Shown here: one piece after another, positions 1 to 7,463 of the stretch | Layout of the letters: each line of letters opens with the position of its first letter | How positions within the stretch are numbered: the stretch's first letter is position 1 | Assembly (NCBI GenBank): GCA_002724975.1 | Contig: PBQF01000092.1 | Location: 1-7,550, forward strand | Direction of reading: 5' to 3' | From: Parcubacteria group bacterium | Lineage (GTDB): Bacteria; Patescibacteriota; Minisyncoccia; Phycocordibacterales; GCA-002724975 | Length of the DNA stretch: 7,550 nt | Position numbers and translations under genes: made by a program | The notes under the pieces: generated by a model | What the model was told of the DNA's origin: nothing | The model's input: the letters and a program-made list of their open reading frames with translations, nothing else | The model's database searches: none

Positions 1-8
1 AATTTTAA

Positions 9-3000
9 ATGACACAAAAAACAGACCTGAACGTCACACCATATTATGATGATTATTCTGAGAGTGACAGTTACCATAGAGTATTATTTCGTCCTGGGTT
101 TGCAGTACAGGCTAGAGAATTAACAACCCTTCAAAGTATTATGCAAAACCAAATTGAAAGATTTGGTAGACACATATTCAAAGAAGGTTCAATTGTTATT
201 CCAGGTAGTGTTGGATATGATAATGAATATTATTCTGTAAAATTACAATCTACTTTTCCTACAGCTTCAACAACATCTATATCCTCCTATTTAAGTTCTT
301 ATGTGGGGAAGGAGATTACTGGGGACACAAGTGGTGTTATAGCCAAAGTTATAAATTATGTAGCGGCAACAGCAGCAGGGGATCCAGATACTTTATATGT
401 GAAATATGTATCTACTGGATCAACTGGTGAATGGGGGTTTACAGACGGTGAAGATATTAAGGCAGATGCAGCTGTAGGTTCATATTCTGCTAATGTCGTT
501 TCCGCGGCCTGTTTTGCAACAGAGGCCACATCGGCCGCTAGTGCAGTAACAGTAACGGAAGGAGTTTTCTTCATCCGGGGTATGTTTGTTAGGGCCTCTG
601 AACAAACTTTAATTTTAGACAAATATACTAATACACCTTCATATCGTGTAGGTTGGGATATTACAGAAGATTTAATCAGCCACCTGGATGATGATTCTTT
701 ACTTGATAATGCTCAAGGAGCATCTAATGAAACCGCTCCTGGGGCCGATAGACTTAAACTAACTTTAACATTAGCTAAACACGCTTTAACAGCAACAACA
801 GATATTAACTTTGTTGAATTAATAAGATTAGAATCTGGTTCGTTAAAAACACATATTCGTTATCCACAATATAGTGAAATAGAAAATATGATTGCTAGAC
901 GAACATCGGAAGAGTCTGGTGATTATGTAGTTAAACCTTTCAATTTAACAATAAAGGAACATTTAGATACTGGAGTTAATAATGGACTTTATACTTCAAC
1001 TACTAGCCCTGTAGGAGACGAAACAAAATTTGTTACCATGATAAGCCCAGGGAAGGGGTATGTATCTGGTAGAGAAGTTGAAACTCTTGCACCAACAGTA
1101 GTAGACTTTGATAAAGCTCGTTCATCAGAATCAGTTGAAAATGGAACAATCTCAGCTAATTTGGGCCAATATGTTACTGTTACTAATGTATATGGTTCTC
1201 CAGATGTCACACTAAATGGTACTGATACAGATCCGTTTAAGACTATACAACTCTATAGCAGACAAACATCAACAAGAGGATCCTCTTCAGGCACCCATGT
1301 AGGTAATGCTAGAGTTAGATCCTTTGAGTATCTAAGCGGTACGGCAGGAGCTACTGCAACAAATATTACATCAAAATATAATTTACATTTATTTGACATT
1401 AATATGTTTGTAGAGCTTACCATGAGTTCTGCTAATACTCTTACTGCAAATTCTTTGATAACGGGTGGAACTTCTGGTGCAACAGGATATCTTGTAGCAA
1501 CAACCTCATCTAGTACGACAGCTAGATTGCAGGGTGTTACAGGAAGATTTACTACTGGAGAAGCTATTACAAGTAGTACAACCGCTGATAGTGAAGCGGG
1601 AACTATATCTACAGTTGTTAATAGAAATTTCAATCAAGATGTAAAACAAGTATTTATGGTGTACACAGTAAACTCAGGTGAAGATTTTAGTGGTGATATA
1701 GATTTAGATAAAACCTTCACAATGACTGGAGACTTTACTTACGGCACTTATGATGAAGTAGCATTAGAAGATGGCTCTGGTAATATAATGCAGGAAGATG
1801 GTTCTACTAATGCCGATCTTTTTGGCGATAACATTTTAGCAGAAGGTGTTGGTACAGGATTGCAAACATTAAACGGGGAGTTATCTGAAGAACTGGTGGT
1901 TAATGATGTTTTAGGATTACCCACAGGAGCTAATGGCGCAATACAGAAGCGCAGAGTTACCGCAATCAGTGGAAATGTTGTAACAGTAGATTCTGCTTTC
2001 AGTAGATATGTAACAACTGTTCAAGCTACAAGATTTCGTGGAGAAATTAAAGAGCCTAATGATTCATCTTTATTGTTTCCAATGGCCGATAGAAATGTTA
2101 AAACATTAGTTGCAGTAGCATCAGATACAACACACACTATAAGGCGACAATTTTCTGGCACTTCTGTTAAGACATCTTCAGGCGGAGTTATAGTCTTTAA
2201 TACTGGAGGTGCAAGTGAGAAGTTTGTAGCCCATGCTGAAAAAGATTACACTATGCATATTGATACTTTGGGCACAAGTACAACAGGCATTGCCCAAGGC
2301 GATATAGTTTCAGCAGCTACTGGATTTGTTTTATCTAATAGTGACCAAACTTTAACAATAACAAATACAGCTCTAGGAACTAATACGGCTATAAAATTTA
2401 TAGCCACTATAAATGTTACTGGAGCTACACACAAAACAAAAACCCGGCAGAAGATGACACAGCTGGTAGTATCTAATAACGCTTCTGGTAGCCAAATATT
2501 TGGTCATAGAGTTGAAGATAGACATATTTCATTAGGGTTTGCTGATGGTTATAGGGCATGGGCAGTTTATGAATCTGCTGCTATAGGTACAACACCAGTA
2601 TCTCCACAAGCTACTGTTAGTAATCAAACAGGAGTTTTTGCTGATGGAGAACAAATTAAAGGCTCAGCCAGTGGCGCTACAGCCTTGGTAATAGATCATA
2701 CTAGTACCACAGTAAAGTTTGCTTATCAAGAAGGTACATTTACAGTTTTAGATCAATTTGTGGGACAGATTAATAGTTATACAGCACAAGTAACAGCTGT
2801 TACAACTGGTGATACTAATATTAGTAGTAAATTTCAATTTGATTCTGGCCAACGAGAAGGTTTTTATGATATTGCTAGAATTAGTCGATACGCAAATGAA
2901 TCAGCACCTACAGGACAATTGTTAATAGTGTATGACTATTTCACACACGGTACTGGAGATTTCTTTAGTATAGACTCTTATACAAACCAATTAGAATATG

Positions 3001-6000
3001 GCCAAATACCGATATTTGGAAATAGGAGATTATCAGATGTTTTAGATTTTCGTCCTAGAGTAGCGAATATTTCTACTTCAGGCTCTACTACAGCATTTAC
3101 ATTTAATAATAGAGTCTTTGAAGGTACTGGATCTTCACAGACTGATATTCCCAGACCTGATAGTAGTATGACTGCTGATTATGATTACTATTTGGGGCGA
3201 ATTGATAGATTGTATCTTACACATAAAGGTGAATTTCAGGTGGCCAAAGGCACTCCTGCTAATATGCCTATGGTGCCAACTAAAAAAATTCCAGATGCTA
3301 TGCTATTAGCAACTTTAAATATAAGTCCCTATACTATAGATGAACGATTTATAAAAATAAAAATACCATCTAATAGGCGTTGGAGGATGCAGGATATTAC
3401 AGGGATATCTAAACGATTAAAAGACCTTGAAAAAACTGTAACATTATCCCTATTAGAAAAAGATACTGAAAATTTTAAAGTTCTAGATGCAGCAGGATTT
3501 GATAGATTCAAAACAGGATTTGTTGTAGATAATTTTAAAAATCATAGTGTGGGAGATTCCTTACATGAAGATTATGCTGGCTCGGTAGACAGAACCCGTG
3601 GAGAATTTCGACCAGAACATGATGTGATGAATGTTGGGTTGATAGAAGAAAATACTACAGATAGTGAAAGAACAGCAGATAATTATGTGGTAAAAGGTGA
3701 TTTGGCTATGTTGACCTATACCCATGAGGCTTTAAATAACCATTCTAATCCTTTTGCTACACGAGCAGAAAATCTAAATCCTTTTAATACAGTTTTTTGG
3801 AATGGGACTATTGATTTAAGTCCAGATTCTGATTTATGGATAGATACTGAAAAACAAGAAGCATTTAATATAGCAATAGAAGGTGATTATAACCAATGGC
3901 TTCAATGGAATGGCGGTGAACGGCATCGCCGAGAATGGAAATCTTGGCAAACAGATGATGTTAGTGTATACCAAGACTTTTTCGGAGGTCTTAAAGATGA
4001 GGCAAATCGTGAGGGAGGCTTGGGTTATTATAAAGCCCCGACCGGGCCTTCAGAGGAACAACTTAAAGCACCTATAGATGTATCTATAGGCCTCCATTCC
4101 GACACAGATAAAAAAGGCAATGTAACAACATCAGCCAGTTTTAATTTAGATTTTAATTTATGGACTGAAGTTAAATTACAACAATCTAGAACAGGCGTTG
4201 ATCTTGATGTACATGATTTTAAACAGAATAGAAGTGCTGGTGATGAAACAACTATGGAAGTTGTTCCATGGATGAGAAAAAGAGATATTACTGTTACAGG
4301 TAAAGGCTTTAAACCTAATACTGTATTATATCCTTTCTTTAATAAACAATCTGTTGCAGCACATTGTAGGCCGCATGGAACTTCTTCGGCATCATCATTA
4401 TTGACAGCAGAAGTTACAAAAGCAGCTACAACTATAACAGTAGCTTCAACTACAGGTTTTCCAGATTCAGGTAGACTTGTTATTAGTTCTATTGTAGATC
4501 CGACAACAGAGGCTAGAAGTTTTGATGGCGGTAATTTAGCAGCAAAAGGTTCAGGCGAGTTTGATTCAAAGGCTGATCCATATACATGGAATAATACTTC
4601 TGGCACACCTTATGTGGCTACAGAAGAAATGGTTTATAGTTCTAAAACAGCTACTACATTTACAATTTCAGAAAGAGGTGCAAATAGTACCATAATCAAT
4701 GAACATAAACAATATACTGATCCCAATCCAGCTAGTGCAACATATAACACATCAATATTTCCATTAGTAACAGATGGTGTTAAAGGTTCAGAATTAAGAA
4801 CTGATAGTATTGGTGGTGTTCAAATGGTATTTACTATACCGAGTACCAATAGTTTTAAATTCCCAGTTGGAAAAGGTGTATTTCGTTTAACCAGTAGTTC
4901 TACTAATAGTCAACTTATTGGAGATACAGCAACTTCTGGCGAAGCTATTTATCAAGCATTCGGACAAAAACAAATTAAACAAGAACGGTTTAATAGTCTG
5001 AAACAAGGTATGGTTACACGATCACCAGAATTTACAGAAAAAAGAACGATTGAAGGTAATAGAACAACACACTTTGGTTTAGGCGAATCAGCGGGATCAG
5101 GTAAAGGCCGAAGGCCTGGTGGCGGTGTTACCTCTGCTGCAGTAAAGACAGGTTGTTATGAAGATCCATTAGCTCAAACAATTAGAATAGAAGATGTAGA
5201 ATTTCCTCATGGAATTTTTGCTACAAAGGTTGATCTTTATTTCCAACAAAAAGACACCAGTACAAATCCTCATTCTGTCCGTGTAGAACTGCGTTCTGTA
5301 ATTAATGGATATCCATCAGATGAGGTTATTCCAGGAAGCCAGGTAACAAAAGAAGCTGCTGATATAAATGTTGATGCGACTACAGCAGCTACGGTTACAA
5401 CTTTTGAATTTGATTGGCCAATACATTTGAAATATAAAACAGAATATGCTATAGTAATAATTACACCATCTTTAGATTATAAGGTTTGGATTTCAAGGAT
5501 GGGTGAAGGTGATGTTGGAGGTACTTCTGCTGTAACAGAACAGCCTTATCTAGGTTCTTTGTTTAAATCACAAAATGCTTTTGCTTGGACAGCATCACAG
5601 TTTGAAGATTTGAAATTTCAATTGCATAGAGCCAAATTTTCTACTTCTACCACAGGCAATGTTTATTTAACAAATGAAGAATTAAATAGAGCAAATGGAT
5701 TTATACCAAAGTCTAATGGTTCAACATCTTATATGGGTAAAAATCCATTAGAAGTCGTTTCTGGTGCTAATGAAGTAATGGTTAAATATTTTAACCATGG
5801 AATGCACTCTATTCTAAACAATGTAATTATAAGAGATGTTCATTCTGAAATTTCTGATACTACCTTAAATGAAGGCGGTACATTATCCAATTCAGATACT
5901 AGTATTACATTGACATCAGCTACAAATTTTGCAAGTGCTGGGTATATAAAGATTGACGATGAGGTAATCCAGTATTCAGGTAAATCTACTAATACGCTAA

Positions 6001-7031
6001 CTGGGTGTACAAGAGGTTCTGATAGTACAACAGCAGTAACACATGAAGATGGAAGTACAGTAGAGTTTTATGTTTTTGCTGGTATACCACTAACAGAAAT
6101 TAATAAAACACATACATCAATTTCTGGAATAGAATTAGATAGTTTTGAAATTACTACTACAACTAATGCGACGGCCACAATGTCAGGCGGCGGATCTAAT
6201 GCTCTTGTTACAAGAAATGTTACATACGATACTTTGAGTCCGACAATTAACATTATGGAACTTCCAGGAACTTCAGTAACTTCTTCTGCACAAGTTACTA
6301 CAGGTATGAGTTTAGGTTCTTCACAAACTCCTTGGATCAGAACAGCAGCTGCTGATGCATTTGAGATTCCTATGTATCAAGATTATATTTTTACAAAGCC
6401 TCATGTTATTACTTCAAAGATTAATGAAGATAATGAGTTAGGTGGTAGTAAATCTTTTAGAATTAATAATGCTATGACTACAACTCGGGATGAATTGTCA
6501 CCTATGGTAGATATAGGTGATGGCCAATCTGGTGTAATGTGTATTTCAAATAGAATTAATAAAATAGATAGTTCTTCAGATGTAGGCACAATATCTGTTA
6601 GTAAAGGATTGTACCAAGATTCAAAACAACCTGCAGGAGATGGTAATGAATCTATCTATATGAGTAGAGAAATTAGATTGCAACAGGAAGCTACGGCGAT
6701 AAAGGTTCTTTTTGATGCCTCTATACAATCAGAAGCTGCTATTGAAGTGTATTATAAGATTAAACAATCTAATTCTGAATATAAATTTTCAGAAATAGAA
6801 TGGGTACCTTTTAATACTACTGGTATACCTGATACTACAGTTCCAATATCTAGAACTATAAATGATTTTAAAGAGTATGAGTATACAGCAGGTAAGAATG
6901 AGGATGTTTTAGCTATAACATTACCGTTGGAGAATTTCTCTTCCTTTGCTATAAAGATTGTTATGAAAAGTTTGAATACTTCAAAGCCACCTTTATTGCA
7001 AAGTTTTCGGGCGTTGGCTTTGGCGACATAG
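9..7031 (+). CDS. Giant phage virion structural protein, DUF4815-type N-terminus (tail/baseplate/fibre-associated)
   Basis: A 2340-residue protein, very likely part of the tail, baseplate or fibre apparatus of a T4-like marine phage. ATG at 9 follows an in-frame TAA at 6-8, so no longer start exists in this frame. The N-terminus (residues 1-80; PYYDD, FRPGFAVQARELTTLQ) matches what I recall of DUF4815. Further blocks I associate with marine myovirus structural proteins: DYFTHGTGDFFSIDSY (976-991), LSDVLDFRPRV (1008-1018), a short coiled coil (about 1129-1155), DRFKTGFVVDNF (1165-1176), LNPFN..FW (1256-1264), GFKPNT (1433-1438), DPLAQT (1719-1724), LSPMVDIG (about 2163-2170) and a C-terminal beta domain (2221-2340) ending FRALALAT. 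Composition is rich in Thr, Ser and Gly with about five Cys. I see no signal peptide, membrane segment or enzymatic motif. Virion role: family knowledge. Exact position in the particle: unknown. Confidence 0.88.
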   Translation: MTQKTDLNVTPYYDDYSESDSYHRVLFRPGFAVQARELTTLQSIMQNQIERFGRHIFKEGSIVIPGSVGYDNEYYSVKLQSTFPTASTTSISSYLSSYVGKEITGDTSGVIAKVINYVAATAAGDPDTLYVKYVSTGSTGEWGFTDGEDIKADAAVGSYSANVVSAACFATEATSAASAVTVTEGVFFIRGMFVRASEQTLILDKYTNTPSYRVGWDITEDLISHLDDDSLLDNAQGASNETAPGADRLKLTLTLAKHALTATTDINFVELIRLESGSLKTHIRYPQYSEIENMIARRTSEESGDYVVKPFNLTIKEHLDTGVNNGLYTSTTSPVGDETKFVTMISPGKGYVSGREVETLAPTVVDFDKARSSESVENGTISANLGQYVTVTNVYGSPDVTLNGTDTDPFKTIQLYSRQTSTRGSSSGTHVGNARVRSFEYLSGTAGATATNITSKYNLHLFDINMFVELTMSSANTLTANSLITGGTSGATGYLVATTSSSTTARLQGVTGRFTTGEAITSSTTADSEAGTISTVVNRNFNQDVKQVFMVYTVNSGEDFSGDIDLDKTFTMTGDFTYGTYDEVALEDGSGNIMQEDGSTNADLFGDNILAEGVGTGLQTLNGELSEELVVNDVLGLPTGANGAIQKRRVTAISGNVVTVDSAFSRYVTTVQATRFRGEIKEPNDSSLLFPMADRNVKTLVAVASDTTHTIRRQFSGTSVKTSSGGVIVFNTGGASEKFVAHAEKDYTMHIDTLGTSTTGIAQGDIVSAATGFVLSNSDQTLTITNTALGTNTAIKFIATINVTGATHKTKTRQKMTQLVVSNNASGSQIFGHRVEDRHISLGFADGYRAWAVYESAAIGTTPVSPQATVSNQTGVFADGEQIKGSASGATALVIDHTSTTVKFAYQEGTFTVLDQFVGQINSYTAQVTAVTTGDTNISSKFQFDSGQREGFYDIARISRYANESAPTGQLLIVYDYFTHGTGDFFSIDSYTNQLEYGQIPIFGNRRLSDVLDFRPRVANISTSGSTTAFTFNNRVFEGTGSSQTDIPRPDSSMTADYDYYLGRIDRLYLTHKGEFQVAKGTPANMPMVPTKKIPDAMLLATLNISPYTIDERFIKIKIPSNRRWRMQDITGISKRLKDLEKTVTLSLLEKDTENFKVLDAAGFDRFKTGFVVDNFKNHSVGDSLHEDYAGSVDRTRGEFRPEHDVMNVGLIEENTTDSERTADNYVVKGDLAMLTYTHEALNNHSNPFATRAENLNPFNTVFWNGTIDLSPDSDLWIDTEKQEAFNIAIEGDYNQWLQWNGGERHRREWKSWQTDDVSVYQDFFGGLKDEANREGGLGYYKAPTGPSEEQLKAPIDVSIGLHSDTDKKGNVTTSASFNLDFNLWTEVKLQQSRTGVDLDVHDFKQNRSAGDETTMEVVPWMRKRDITVTGKGFKPNTVLYPFFNKQSVAAHCRPHGTSSASSLLTAEVTKAATTITVASTTGFPDSGRLVISSIVDPTTEARSFDGGNLAAKGSGEFDSKADPYTWNNTSGTPYVATEEMVYSSKTATTFTISERGANSTIINEHKQYTDPNPASATYNTSIFPLVTDGVKGSELRTDSIGGVQMVFTIPSTNSFKFPVGKGVFRLTSSSTNSQLIGDTATSGEAIYQAFGQKQIKQERFNSLKQGMVTRSPEFTEKRTIEGNRTTHFGLGESAGSGKGRRPGGGVTSAAVKTGCYEDPLAQTIRIEDVEFPHGIFATKVDLYFQQKDTSTNPHSVRVELRSVINGYPSDEVIPGSQVTKEAADINVDATTAATVTTFEFDWPIHLKYKTEYAIVIITPSLDYKVWISRMGEGDVGGTSAVTEQPYLGSLFKSQNAFAWTASQFEDLKFQLHRAKFSTSTTGNVYLTNEELNRANGFIPKSNGSTSYMGKNPLEVVSGANEVMVKYFNHGMHSILNNVIIRDVHSEISDTTLNEGGTLSNSDTSITLTSATNFASAGYIKIDDEVIQYSGKSTNTLTGCTRGSDSTTAVTHEDGSTVEFYVFAGIPLTEINKTHTSISGIELDSFEITTTTNATATMSGGGSNALVTRNVTYDTLSPTINIMELPGTSVTSSAQVTTGMSLGSSQTPWIRTAAADAFEIPMYQDYIFTKPHVITSKINEDNELGGSKSFRINNAMTTTRDELSPMVDIGDGQSGVMCISNRINKIDSSSDVGTISVSKGLYQDSKQPAGDGNESIYMSREIRLQQEATAIKVLFDASIQSEAAIEVYYKIKQSNSEYKFSEIEWVPFNTTGIPDTTVPISRTINDFKEYEYTAGKNEDVLAITLPLENFSSFAIKIVMKSLNTSKPPLLQSFRALALAT
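303..509 (+). repeat. Internal protein module A, copy 1 (I-x-G-x-x-S-G turn)
   Basis: Residues 99-167 of the large virion protein. The core reads EITGDTSGVIAKV, with the Ser-Gly pair at 108-109. It is followed by a beta-rich stretch (LYVKYVST) and a closing FTDGEDI segment. Copies 2 and 3 share the same order: a short strand, I-x-G, two residues, S-G-A/V, a small residue, a hydrophobic strand, then a Gly-Glu or similar turn. The similarity is at protein level. I see no long DNA identity, so the duplication is old. Confidence 0.6.
1431..1628 (+). repeat. Internal protein module A, copy 2
   Basis: Residues 475-540 of the large virion protein. The core LITGGTSGATGYLV has its Ser-Gly pair at 489-490. 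It is followed by a Ser/Thr-rich strand, then FTTGEAI and a second strand ending TISTVVN. This is the closest of the three copies to copy 3 in the SGAT turn and to copy 1 in ITG and the GE-x-I element. Confidence 0.62.
1767..1805 (+). repeat. Short acidic EDGS repeat in the large virion protein
   Basis: Residues 587-599 hold two EDGS tetrads nine residues apart (E587 and E596). The DNA shares GAAGATGGYTCT at 1767 and 1794. A looser continuation, NILAEGVG, follows. I recall similar acidic LEDG/MEDGS strings in other marine phage structural proteins. It is a small surface-loop or strand repeat, not a domain. Confidence 0.5.
2610..2813 (+). repeat. Internal protein module A, copy 3
   Basis: Residues 868-935 of the large virion protein. 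FADGEQIKGSASGATALVI carries its Ser-Gly pair at 888-889. A strand with TTVKFAYQEGTF follows, then a closing segment QFVGQINSYTAQVTAV. It lies just before the strongly conserved block that includes DYFTHGTGDFF, so the module appears to be inserted between conserved family blocks. Confidence 0.6.
4398..4706 (+). repeat. Internal protein module B, copy 1, with insertion
   Basis: Residues 1464-1566 of the large virion protein. The first half (EVTKAATTITVASTTGFPDSG, then RLVIS) and the second half (EEMVYSSKTATTFTISERG ending NEH) align with copy 2 at 5877-6062. In copy 2 the halves are contiguous. Here roughly 35-40 residues rich in Gly, Ser and Asp separate them, about residues 1495-1535. The module is a beta-type element common in marine phage fibre and baseplate proteins, as I recall. 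Confidence 0.62.
5877..6062 (+). repeat. Internal protein module B, copy 2
   Basis: Residues 1957-2018 of the large virion protein. It reads GTLSNSDTSITLTSATNF, then a strand IKIDDEVIQYSGK, then NTLTGCTRG and a closing His-containing THEDGSTV turn. It has the compact form of the module (D/E-E-hydrophobic-x-Y-S-G, then T-L-T-G-C-x-R-G, then H). Copy 1 keeps the Y-S, R-G and H positions but lacks the Cys. Confidence 0.65.
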
Positions 7032-7032
7032 T

Positions 7033-7266
7033 ATGGAAACAAAAATACAAGGGCATAATGATTTAGTAAAAGATACCCAAAGTGGAGCTATATTAAGTAT
7101 AAATAATGCCGCTTATAGAGCTGCATTAAAAAGAAGTAGTAATATGGAAAAACAAGAACAACGAATTCAGCAAACTAATGCTGAGATAAATAATATAAAA
7201 GGCGAATTATCCGAAGTTAAGGATATGCTCAAACAATTGTTAGAGGTTGTAAACGATGGCCGATAG
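7033..7266 (+). CDS. Small coiled-coil phage protein, probable virion or assembly factor
   Basis: A 77-residue protein of unknown function. Residues 8-21 (HNDLVKDTQSGAIL) form a short N-terminal motif that I recall from small proteins encoded among marine T4-like structural genes. From about residue 26 the protein is predicted helix, and residues 45-73 form a regular heptad series: I45, T48, I52, I55, L59, V62, L66, L69, V73. This implies a parallel dimeric or trimeric coiled coil. It has no Cys, signal peptide or membrane segment. ATG at 7033 lies one base after the stop of the large virion gene. No good Shine-Dalgarno is visible, so translation is probably coupled to that gene. Its 3' end overlaps the next gene by 11 bases. 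A role as a fibre chaperone, trimerisation helper or minor tail protein is possible but unproven. Confidence 0.8.
   Translation: METKIQGHNDLVKDTQSGAILSINNAAYRAALKRSSNMEKQEQRIQQTNAEINNIKGELSEVKDMLKQLLEVVNDGR
7098..7105 (+). promoter_or_regulatory. Possible T4-type late promoter element (exact TATAAATA)
   Basis: An exact match to the T4 late promoter -10 consensus lies inside the coiled-coil gene. Transcription from it would start a few bases past 7110 and could add expression of the two downstream genes. In DNA this AT-rich about one such octamer per strand is expected by chance in a window this size, so support is weak. Confidence 0.2.
7242..7246 (+). promoter_or_regulatory. Ribosome binding site for the gene at 7256
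   Basis: AGAGG, followed by T, complements the 3' end of 16S rRNA with nine bases to the ATG. It lies inside the coding region of the coiled-coil gene and decides the start of the overlapping gene. Confidence 0.65.
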
Positions 7267-7450
7267 AAACACACCAACAACAATGACTTTTGAAGAATGG
7301 CGAATTGAGTTTAATGAACTAGGCTCAGATGTTGGAGATATTGCAAATATAAATGCAGAATTTTCTGGAACTCCAACCGATGTTGTGGAAGCTGTTGGTA
7401 CAAAATCTAGTAAGGGCTTTTCAATAGCAATGGCCGTTGCATTAGGATAA
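7256..7450 (+). CDS. Small phage protein with fibre N-terminal-like TFEEWR/DVGD module
   Basis: A 64-residue protein. Residues 11-28 (TFEEWRIEFNELGSDVGD) and 41-47 (TDVVEAV) follow a pattern I associate with N-terminal modules of marine phage tail fibre proteins (TFE-x-W-R, F-N-x-L, DVGD, DVV-x-A-V/I). Here the module stands alone and ends in a hydrophobic stretch, GFSIAMAVALG (54-64), too short for a convincing membrane helix. ATG at 7256 has a good Shine-Dalgarno, AGAGG at 7242-7246, nine bases upstream. The start overlaps the coiled-coil gene by 11 bases. The gene ends in tandem stops, TAATAG (7448-7453), which argues against read-through into the downstream fibre-like gene. Likely role: virion-associated adaptor or fibre-related protein. 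This is inference from motif and neighbours. Confidence 0.72.
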   Translation: MADRNTPTTMTFEEWRIEFNELGSDVGDIANINAEFSGTPTDVVEAVGTKSSKGFSIAMAVALG

Positions 7451-7451
7451 T

Positions 7452-7455
7452 AGGA
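7452..7455 (+). promoter_or_regulatory. Ribosome binding site for the fibre-like gene at 7464
   Basis: AGGA followed by an A-rich spacer of eight bases before ATG 7464. It overlaps the second of the two tandem stop codons of the upstream gene. Confidence 0.65.
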
Positions 7456-7463
7456 AAATATAA

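Noticed and set aside
3912..3930. GC-rich hairpin (seven pairs including one G-U) in the large gene.
   Set aside because: No T run follows and it is mid-gene. The bases are explained by the codons of the WNGGERHRR segment.
3883..4077. A 64-codon plus-strand open frame in another phase inside the large gene.
   Set aside because: No recognisable motif, and it is embedded in a conserved part of the main protein. It looks like an out-of-frame shadow.
4028..4606. A 192-codon open frame on the minus strand, the longest of several antisense open frames (others near 1253-1633 and 6752-7042).
   Set aside because: It lies fully inside the large virion gene. The translation has no recognisable domain, and the plus-strand frame carries clear family motifs across the same stretch. 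Long antisense frames are expected opposite a Thr/Ser-rich gene.
5082..5113. Gly-Ser-Gly-Lys stretch that resembles a Walker A (P-loop) motif.
   Set aside because: The spacing does not fit GxxxxGK[S/T]: the Lys is followed by Gly, and no preceding beta strand or Walker B is evident.
5105..5117. Perfect small inverted repeat AGGCC-GAA-GGCCT.
   Set aside because: Stem of only five pairs, no following T run, and inside coding sequence for the Gly/Arg hinge, so it is not a terminator.
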